NCBI GenBank assembly: GCA_022709365.1
Contig: JAKLIY010000007.1
Coordinates: forward strand, 1-64,000
Direction: 5' to 3'
From: Pseudomonadota bacterium
GTDB lineage: Bacteria; Pseudomonadota; Gammaproteobacteria; Competibacterales; Competibacteraceae
DNA: 64,000 bases
Part shown: positions 56,805 to 64,000 of the stretch, in pieces
Layout: every line of letters starts with the position of its first letter
How positions within the stretch are numbered: position 1 is the first letter of the stretch
The notes under the pieces: generated by a model
The model's input: only the letters and a program-made list of their open reading frames with translations
Databases searched by the model: none
Told to the model about the DNA's origin: nothing
Translations under genes and position numbers: made by a program

Positions 56805-56980
56805 GTAAGCAGCCGGTGGGTTCTTGGGGGCTGGAGCGACGGCCCTCGCTCCGGCTATCGTGGGCAAATTGCTAACAAACAAGAGCTTCGTTTCTTAGCT
56901 CACCCAGATTCCGAAAACCCCAGGTCAACTCTCAAGGCATGTGGGACGGTTGGCGACGATGAGTCAGGGACCGGAGATTG

Positions 56981-57126
56981 AGAGGCTGTCTAAAAACTAA
57001 CTATTTGATTTGTATAGTGTATAGCCAACGTCCACCTAGCCTGATAGGCCGAAAAGCCGACCGAAAGCTGGGGTCACAAAAAAAATTTTCTGAAAAATCA
57101 ATGTGTGGTTTTTCGACAGCTTCTGA
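56981..57126. mobile_element. MITE-like element
   Basis: AGAGGCTGTCTAAAAAC at the left and GTTTTTCGACAGCTTCTG at the right are imperfect terminal inverted repeats about 145 bp apart, with no coding capacity between them. A similar end, AGAGGCTGTACAAAAACG, occurs alone at 49363. Confidence 0.4.
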
Positions 57127-57457
57127 GGCATTTGTGGAGGCGCTGGGTGTGCAGTGATGCCGGGCCGCTTTGGATATCTACTCACATTTCTCCTTCAATG
57201 GTTCGGACAGTTTTGGTTTTTCAAAAACCTAGTCGGATCATGTAGAAGAGAGCATCAGAGCATCCCGTTCCAGAGAGGATTGCTAAACTCCTTGAAAAGC
57301 CACAGGTTGGGGGTCAAATATAGCAGTCCTTTCCATGTTGTAGATTTCGTATTTTTGTCATCTATAATACCTAAAAATACTTTTATAAATATTTTCAATA
57401 AGTTATAATAATTAGCAAAATTTTAAGAATTCCACAACCTGCAAAGGAGCGCTATAT

Positions 57458-57482
57458 CCCTCAAGCGGCTCCCGCTTGAGGG
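57458..57482 (-). terminator. Hairpin behind the Cys/Gly-rich secreted protein gene
   Basis: CCCTCAAGCGG and CCGCTTGAGGG are perfect 11-bp arms around CTC, 21 bp past the stop codon of the reverse-strand gene. There is no clear T-run. Confidence 0.6.
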
Positions 57483-57503
57483 GCGGTTACACCACAGCAA
57501 TCA

Positions 57504-58082
57504 CTAATCTTTCCAACTTGCACACTTCCCATTAGGCAGTCGATAACCAGGACCGCCCCGACTTCCGCAGCCCTTACCTCCGCCGCCACTTTGGGGACTG
57601 CTATAACTTCTGCTCGTAACTGGAGGATTTGGCTGATAGGTAGATGTATCAGATGCTGGCGGTGGTGAAGTCTGAGGAAGCCTTGGAAAAGGGGGTGCGG
57701 GATTCTGGCGGCGGTACTCGTTGTATTCCTCAACAGTCATAGAGCGCACGGGAGAGGGGTTTGACTGATGAGGAGTACTGGGTGCAAACGACGTTCTTGG
57801 CGCTACGTTAGGCGTAATGGGGCTTTTAACGGTTTCAACTGGAGTTACTCTTAGATTTTCTGGCATCGAACACTTGTCGCTTGGTGAGATGACAATGTAC
57901 TCACCTCTATCCCTTGCGGCTTGATATGCTGAACTAAACGGAGGGCCACTCATATCAAACGGTGGTTTTCGACCGATGTTAATGGGTTGACTGTTTTTGT
58001 CGTAATGCTGATAGCAAAGCTCAGATGAGTCAGCCGCCAAAGGGAAAAGCGCTATAGCAACGGCAAACGCATACGGGTTCAT
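57504..58082 (-). CDS. Exported Pro/Ser-rich protein with C-terminal Gly/Cys motif
   Basis: The 192-residue product starts at ATG 58082 (preceded by GCAGGAA) with a signal peptide (MNPYAFAVAIALFPLAADS). A short folded part follows (YEYIV-like GEYIVISPSDKC), then a long Pro/Ser/Thr-rich linker. The C-terminal motif is GKGCGSRGGPGYRLPNGKC. That ending occurs in other small exported proteins of unknown function. A domain name cannot be given. It lies in the small tRNA-Pro island together with another small exported protein. Confidence 0.65.
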   Translation of the reverse strand: MNPYAFAVAIALFPLAADSSELCYQHYDKNSQPINIGRKPPFDMSGPPFSSAYQAARDRGEYIVISPSDKCSMPENLRVTPVETVKSPITPNVAPRTSFAPSTPHQSNPSPVRSMTVEEYNEYRRQNPAPPFPRLPQTSPPPASDTSTYQPNPPVTSRSYSSPQSGGGGKGCGSRGGPGYRLPNGKCASWKD

Positions 58083-58094
58083 TTCCTGCATCCT

Positions 58095-58166
58095 TCAATG
58101 ATGTCTCCCCCGCACCTTGCGGCGCAGGATGTCCAGGTTATCGCCGTAGTACAGGCTGTTGGGCAT
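58095..58166 (-). pseudogene. N-terminal relic of an N6/N4 DNA methyltransferase
   Basis: Twenty-three codons read MPNSLYYGDNLDILRRKVRG. YYGDNLDILRR is the characteristic start of beta-class site-specific DNA methyltransferases, normally followed by an acidic residue pair and the DPP(F/Y) catalytic motif. Here the frame stops after RHH. The rest of the gene is absent. It starts one base after the stop of the 90-residue exported protein. Confidence 0.6.
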
Positions 58167-58167
58167 C

Positions 58168-58440
58168 TCACTCCCCATACATCGACTGACACTCGCTACG
58201 GCTTGGCATCCCCGGCCAGTCGGTTTTACGCAGACACTCATCCAGCTTGCGGGATTGTTCTCGTAAACGCCTCGTCTCTGCTCGTTGAACACGGGCAGCT
58301 TCATCTTGCCCTGAGAATGCGCCGCCACAGTCCATAGTATTCCCTACGGTGAAACAGGGTTTACCATCGATGTAAACAGTGCCTGCTACAGCAGCGGAAC
58401 TCAGCGCGAACAACCCTACCGCGATTATCAGGCGTTTCAT
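58168..58440 (-). CDS. Small exported Cys-containing protein
   Basis: The 90-residue product begins with a clear signal peptide (MKRLIIAVGLFALSSAAVAG) behind a strong AGGGGAAA site. The mature part of about 70 residues has four cysteines (GKPCF, MDCGG, DECLR, SECQS) that could form two disulfides, and a helical, Arg/Glu-rich centre. No family is recognised. It is upstream of the methyltransferase relic and the other exported protein on the same strand. Confidence 0.7.
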   Translation of the reverse strand: MKRLIIAVGLFALSSAAVAGTVYIDGKPCFTVGNTMDCGGAFSGQDEAARVQRAETRRLREQSRKLDECLRKTDWPGMPSRSECQSMYGE

Positions 58441-58689
58441 CGTCTTTCCCCTTCTACATTGACTCTTTTAGTATACTCGACTTCCCCGGTATGGCCGCAA
58501 TACGACACGCTTTTTCCCAAAAGCGATACACAAAGAAGACAGCGATCAATTTTTTACTATGGATAAACAGGGAGAGATTGAAAGAAACAAAGGAGGTTTG
58601 CAGCGAAGGGTTGAAATTGACAGCACTAGCAGACTGGCTATGCTTGAAACTCGCTGATTGCACCCGGAGCCTGAAAAGGAAGAGGAAGA
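58441..58689. other. Region between the small exported protein and the right repeat
   Basis: No gene is supported. A forward frame at 58491 and a reverse frame at 58454 overlap each other and have no ribosome-binding site or family features. The promoter of the reverse-strand exported-protein gene should be here. Confidence 0.5.
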
Positions 58690-58791
<102 letters not shown>

Positions 58792-58806
58792 ATGAATCGG
58801 AACAGA

Positions 58807-59775
58807 TCAATAACGACGGTCAACTGCAAACTGGGCTAAGCTGATCAACGATTCCCTGGCGGGTGAACCCGGCAATAAACCTAAGCAGGCTATAGCCTGA
58901 TCAGCCTCTTTCGCAGCAAGACGCGCAGTATAGTCCAGCGCGCCGGTGGACTCAATAGTCTGGATGACCACGGCGATCTGCTCCAGCCCGCCCTGTTCGA
59001 TGGCCTCACGGATGATTCTCGCCTCATCAGGATTGCCATAGCGCAGGGCGTGGATCAACGGCAAGGTCGGCTTGCCCTCAGCCAGGTCATCGCCGATGTT
59101 CTTGCCCAGTTCCCCGCTGGAGGCGCGGTAGTCCAGTACATCGTCAATGAGCTGGAACGCGGTGCCCAGATGCATCCCGTAGCGGCCCAGCGCCTGTTCC
59201 TCTTCCTGCGTTCGACCCGCTAACACCGCTCCGATCTGCGCTGCGGCTTCGAACAGCTTGGCAGTTTTGCAATGGATCACCGCCATATAACGTTCTTCGG
59301 TGGTGTCGGGATCATGGCAGTTGAGCAATTGCATCACCTCGCCCTCGGCGATGGTATTGGTCGTATCCGCCAGAATTTCCATGACCCGCATACTGCCGAT
59401 GCCGACCATCATCTGGAACGACCGGGAATAGAGGAAATCACCGACCAGGACGCTGGCCTGATTGCCCCAGATGGCGTTGGCGGTCTCCCGGCCACGGCGC
59501 AGGCTGGATTCATCGACGACGTCATCGTGCAGGAGGGTGGCGGTGTGAATAAATTCGATGATGGCAGCGGCAGCGATGTGCTGGTCACCCAGGTAACCGC
59601 AGGCGCACGATGCCAATAGTGTGGTCACCGGACGCAGGCGCTTGCCGCCACCGTCAATGATGTAGCTGGCTAGTTGGTTGATCAGCGCCACGTCGGAATG
59701 CAGCTCCCGGCGAATCAGAGCGTTGACCGCCTGTAGATCGTCCGCAATCGGTGCGCGGATGGGTTCGATATCCAT
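58807..59775 (-). CDS. ispB: Octaprenyl diphosphate synthase IspB
   Basis: IspB builds the long isoprenoid side chain of quinones. From ATG 59775 the product has 322 residues. It contains GGGKRLRP, the first aspartate-rich motif in LLHDDVVDESSLRRG, and the second in FQLIDDVLDYRASSGELGKNIGDDL. The open frame continues 40 codons upstream, but that part overlaps the rplU promoter, so I prefer the inner start. The order ispB (divergent), rplU, rpmA, obgE is conserved in gammaproteobacteria. Confidence 0.95.
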   Translation of the reverse strand: MDIEPIRAPIADDLQAVNALIRRELHSDVALINQLASYIIDGGGKRLRPVTTLLASCACGYLGDQHIAAAAIIEFIHTATLLHDDVVDESSLRRGRETANAIWGNQASVLVGDFLYSRSFQMMVGIGSMRVMEILADTTNTIAEGEVMQLLNCHDPDTTEERYMAVIHCKTAKLFEAAAQIGAVLAGRTQEEEQALGRYGMHLGTAFQLIDDVLDYRASSGELGKNIGDDLAEGKPTLPLIHALRYGNPDEARIIREAIEQGGLEQIAVVIQTIESTGALDYTARLAAKEADQAIACLGLLPGSPARESLISLAQFAVDRRY

Positions 59776-59875
59776 GGAAACAGACAATTTGGCGAAAATG
59801 AGGTTGACCATGCTACGGATTGACCGCGGCAGGGTCAAGGCGGGCGATTCAACATCACGATAAACTGGAATAGGT

Positions 59876-59904
59876 TTGACCTTCGCCGGGCGCACCGTTA
59901 GAAT
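59876..59904 (+). promoter_or_regulatory. Sigma-70 promoter of rplU-rpmA
   Basis: TTGACC (59876-59881) and TAGAAT (59899-59904) stand 17 bp apart, about 50 bp before the rplU start. The match to consensus and spacing is very good for a ribosomal-protein operon. Confidence 0.75.
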
Positions 59905-59954
59905 TCCCGATTCTTTTCAGTCGGGCCGGATCAGTCGTTTGGAGACTCTATAAT

Positions 59955-60308
59955 ATGTACGCTGTCATCAAAACCGGGGGCAAACAATACCGGGTAGCTG
60001 AGGGGCAAACCCTCAAGGTCGAAAAGCTCGACATCGAGGAAGGCGCTTCCGTAGACTTCGATACGGTGCTAATGATCGCCGACGGCGACCGGATCGAAAT
60101 CGGCGCGCCGTATGTCGAAGGTGGTCGAGTGACCGCTACCGTCGAATCCCAGGGGCGCGGGCCAAAAATCCGCATCATCAAGTTCCGGCGTCGCAAGCAT
60201 TACTTCAAAACTCAGGGCCACCGGCAGAGTTATACCGAGCTGCGCATCAACGGCATCAGCAGCCTCGCTGCTCCCATGGCCTTTGCGCCAGCGCCGAATC
60301 AGGAGTAA
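59955..60308 (+). CDS. rplU: Large-subunit ribosomal protein bL21
   Basis: The 117-residue protein starts [20 protein letters not shown] and contains [21 protein letters not shown] followed by YTELRI, the standard L21 sequence. It is about 14 residues longer than the E. coli protein, with a short C-terminal tail ([12 protein letters not shown]). A TTTGGAGA site precedes the ATG. It is followed after 5 bp by rpmA. Confidence 0.97.
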   Translation: MYAVIKTGGKQYRVAEGQTLKVEKLDIEEGASVDFDTVLMIADGDRIEIGAPYVEGGRVTATVESQGRGPKIRIIKFRRRKHYFKTQGHRQSYTELRINGISSLAAPMAFAPAPNQE

Positions 60309-60313
60309 TCAGC

Positions 60314-60592
60314 ATGGCACACAAAAAAGCCGGTGGCAGTAGCCGCAACGGTCGTGATTCTCAATCCAAGCGCCTCGGCGTCAAGCTGTTTGGCGGTCAG
60401 TTGGCGCTACCCGGCAATATCATCATCCGGCAATGCGGCACCAAGTACCATCCTGGCCAAAATGTCGGCTGCGGCAAGGACTATACCTTGTTCGCCAAAG
60501 CCGAGGGTCATGTGGTGTTTGAGATCAAGGGACCGTTCAACCGCCAGTATGTGAGCGTCCGTCCGGCGGCGAGCGCCCAGCCGACGGCATGA
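60314..60592 (+). CDS. rpmA: Large-subunit ribosomal protein bL27
   Basis: The 92-residue protein starts [20 protein letters not shown], whose basic N-terminal tail reaches the peptidyl-transferase centre, and continues LGVKLFGGQ and [20 protein letters not shown]. There is no cleavable N-terminal extension as in Firmicutes. It is co-transcribed with rplU and followed by a terminator. Confidence 0.97.
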   Translation: MAHKKAGGSSRNGRDSQSKRLGVKLFGGQLALPGNIIIRQCGTKYHPGQNVGCGKDYTLFAKAEGHVVFEIKGPFNRQYVSVRPAASAQPTA

Positions 60593-60614
60593 ATACGGCA
60601 GTCCGGGCCGGTCG

Positions 60615-60640
60615 AAAGCCCCGTTTGGGGCTTTTCTTTT
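60615..60640 (+). terminator. Intrinsic terminator after rpmA
   Basis: AAAGCCCC and GGGGCTTT pair around GTTT and are followed by TCTTTT. It separates rplU-rpmA from obgE, though obgE may also be reached by read-through. Confidence 0.85.
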
Positions 60641-60648
60641 GCCCATGA

Positions 60649-62842
<2,194 letters not shown>

Positions 62843-62865
62843 ACGGTATGACGGATAAGAAAAAC

Positions 62866-62942
62866 TGGCGCGCCCGGCGGGACTCGAACCCACGACCTTT
62901 GGCTTCGGAGGCCAACACTCTATCCAACTGAGCTACGGGCGC
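62866..62942 (-). tRNA. tRNA-Arg (anticodon CCG)
   Basis: The 77-nt cloverleaf begins GCGCCCGTAGCTCAGTTGG, has the anticodon arm TTGGC-CTCCGAA-GCCAA with anticodon CCG, the T arm GTGGGTTCGAGTCCCGC and an encoded CCA. The acceptor stem GCGCCCG/CGGGCGC is perfect. Confidence 0.95.
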
Positions 62943-63257
62943 TTGGGGAAAGGATGTTAAGGATACCGGTAATTGTCTATTGCCGTCCAGCACCTCGATG
63001 ATATTTTTATCCGCCGTCCACGAGGCTTTCAGTAAACCGGCATCAGCGTACCTGTTTCAGGCACGGCCAAATAACGTTATCATTAGTGATGTTTAGTTTG
63101 ACCCAAACCACAAGATAACAAGCCCAAATCCAGACCTTCCCACCAACGGCGCTCCCGCCAGGACTCGCGCTCGATCCATGGAACACCAATCGAGTCAGGT
63201 TCGCCGCCACGCCGCCGGGGATGTGCAGGTTGAGAATGCGCTCAGTGAGGTGAGAGT
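62943..63257. other. Intergenic region between tRNA-Arg and cytochrome c5
   Basis: No complete gene is seen. A reverse-strand stretch near 63070-63200 could code a Trp/Arg-rich segment (RESWRERRWWEGLDLGL) but has no start and ends at once, so it may be a relic or chance. The cytochrome promoter should lie here. Confidence 0.4.
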
Positions 63258-63776
63258 GTGAGTTCGCAAGTCGATAAATCTGTTGTCACCACGTCCGTCA
63301 CCCTGCTCTCGGCGTTGGTGCTGCTGGCGACCGTGTTATTCCTGGTTGCCGCCCTCATCGGCGTCGTCAACAGCGTCGCCCCCGATGACGGCTCGCGCAA
63401 GCAAACTGCGGTACTCGACCGCATCCAGCCGGTGGCGCGGGTATCGACCGCCCTGCCCAAGCCGGCCGGCGAGGTGAAAATGACCGGCCAGGAGGTCTAC
63501 AACAAGGTCTGCACCGCCTGTCATGCCGCTGGCGTGTTAGGCGCGCCCAAGGTCGGCGACAAGGCGCTGTGGGAACCCCGATTCGCCCAAGGTCTGGATA
63601 CGCTGGTCACTCACGCCGTGACCGGCATTCGCGCCATGCCCGCCAAGGGTGGCGATCCATCGCTGACCGAGACCCATATCAAGAATGCGGTTGTCTACAT
63701 GCTCAGCGAAACAGGCATTAAGACCGACGCGGCACCGGCCCCCACTGCCGAAGCGGTGCCTGCTGCCCCGCAATAA
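63258..63776 (+). CDS. Membrane-anchored cytochrome c5 family protein
   Basis: The 172-residue product starts at a GTG. It has one transmembrane segment (residues about 12-38, VTLLSALVLLATVLFLVAAL) and a periplasmic c-type haem domain. The single haem motif is CTACH, in MTGQEVYNKVCTACHAAGVLGAPKVGD, with the axial methionine probably in GIRAMPAKGG. This matches cytochrome c5 (CycB), an electron carrier to terminal oxidases. An Ala/Pro-rich tail ends it. A terminator follows. Confidence 0.92.
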   Translation: MSSQVDKSVVTTSVTLLSALVLLATVLFLVAALIGVVNSVAPDDGSRKQTAVLDRIQPVARVSTALPKPAGEVKMTGQEVYNKVCTACHAAGVLGAPKVGDKALWEPRFAQGLDTLVTHAVTGIRAMPAKGGDPSLTETHIKNAVVYMLSETGIKTDAAPAPTAEAVPAAPQ

Positions 63777-63802
63777 CTCATCGCTTTTCATGATGTCCAC
63801 TG

Positions 63803-63835
63803 AAGGGCCATCCTCCGGGATGGCCTTTCGTTTTT
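63803..63835 (+). terminator. Intrinsic terminator after cytochrome c5
   Basis: AAGGGCCATCC and GGATGGCCTTT pair and are followed by CGTTTTT, 27 bp behind the stop codon. Confidence 0.85.
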
Positions 63836-63848
63836 CAGGCGAACCGCC

Positions 63849-64000
63849 ATGCGTCCCGATCTTCGCTATACCGAATCCCCGCATCATGAACGTCGCGACT
63901 GGGCGAACCTGCGCGCTTTATTGCCCTATCTCTGGGAATATCGTGGCCGAGTGTTGCTGGCGCTTGGCTGCCTGGTGTTCGCCAAGGTCGCCAATATCGG
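63849..64000 (+). CDS. Start of an ATM1-type ABC exporter (partial)
   Basis: The frame opens at ATG 63849 and runs off the window. The 50 visible residues include LRALLPYLWEYRGRVLLALG and CLVFAKVANIG, the N-terminal cytosolic part and first membrane segment typical of ATM1/HMT1-like ABC exporters, which handle glutathione- or sulfur-linked metals. No nucleotide-binding domain is visible yet, so the assignment rests on this start only. Confidence 0.7.
   Translation, partial: MRPDLRYTESPHHERRDWANLRALLPYLWEYRGRVLLALGCLVFAKVANI

Larger units (their letters stand above)
56805..57503. other. Non-coding left part of the tRNA-Pro island
   Basis: About 700 bp show no convincing gene; an 84-codon forward frame at 57154 has no family features. 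The segment contains a MITE-like element (56981-57126) and an AT-rich tail (57340-57430). Confidence 0.5.

Noticed and set aside
57154-57408. 84-codon forward frame in the island
   Set aside because: No convincing ribosome-binding site, no domain, AT-rich tail; not different from random open frames there.

Overview
The window reads as a chromosomal segment of a GC-rich gammaproteobacterium. Support comes from the ispB / rplU-rpmA-obgE-proB block with flanking tRNAs, a murA-hisG-hisD-hisC core, a FimV-like protein, a two-haem-motif-free cytochrome c5 and PEP-CTERM proteins. A CHAD protein and a starch-binding-module protein would fit a polyphosphate/glycogen-storing lineage such as Competibacteraceae, but that placement is inference and was not tested.

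Region by region. 1-2.6 kb is AT-rich and foreign in composition: the C-terminal part of a cytosine-5 DNA methyltransferase coupled to a candidate restriction endonuclease. 2.7-12.7 kb is the murA-hisG-hisD ... hisC-nif3 cluster. It is interrupted at 6.0-10.8 kb by accessory DNA: an orphan Phd-type antitoxin with a truncated PIN toxin, two paralogous T5SS/PEP-CTERM repeat proteins and a lipoprotein. 12.8-14.9 kb is Fur-box-controlled feoAB. 14.9-16.7 kb carries two alpha/beta hydrolases, one with a likely late nonsense mutation. 16.9-23.7 kb has a Lys/Ala/Pro-repeat protein with a starch-binding-like domain, an FAD oxidoreductase, a 2,4-dienoyl-CoA reductase-like SDR, thrC and an acyl-CoA synthetase. 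23.9-28.8 kb holds a FimV-like protein and an MmeI-like single-chain restriction-modification enzyme that contains in-frame repeat insertions and an AT-rich recognition domain. 28.9-34.4 kb has an ACP / AMP-ligase / acyltransferase fusion, an AAA ATPase with a nuclease-like tail, a degenerate copy of the fusion gene's 3' end, and a VapBC pair. 34.5-43.7 kb has acetolactate synthase, a metzincin-like protease with a peptidoglycan-binding domain, a HEAT-repeat protein, the fbpABC ferric-iron transporter under a Fur-box promoter, and an alcohol dehydrogenase. 43.8-48.4 kb has a CHAD gene and a compact SWIM / Uma2 / DUF5691 operon. 48.4-49.4 kb is a gene graveyard. 49.4-56.8 kb has a nidogen-like PEP-CTERM protein, argB, phosphomannomutase, dut, coaBC and a CapD/WbpM-type dehydratase. 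56.8-58.7 kb is a small island flanked by a direct repeat of the tRNA-Pro 3' end. 58.7-64 kb is conserved core: tRNA-Pro, ispB, rplU, rpmA, obgE, proB, tRNA-Arg, cytochrome c5 and the start of an ATM1-like ABC exporter.

How the genes work together: feoAB and fbpABC give ferrous and ferric iron uptake, each behind a visible Fur box. argB, hisGDC, thrC, proB and ilvB are scattered amino-acid genes. dut, coaBC and the mutase are a compact reverse-strand group leading up to the divergent polysaccharide gene. Mobile and repetitive DNA recurs throughout: GC-rich palindromes (some translated in frame), an 18-bp motif present five times at two distant loci, and relics of methyltransferase, HigA, PIN and acyltransferase genes.

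The most interesting leads are the CBM / lysine-rich-repeat protein (possible glycogen-granule tether), the tRNA-Pro island, the split methyltransferase with its candidate endonuclease, the five-copy motif, and the modified MmeI-like enzyme. No CRISPR array, rRNA, replication origin or complete insertion sequence was seen.
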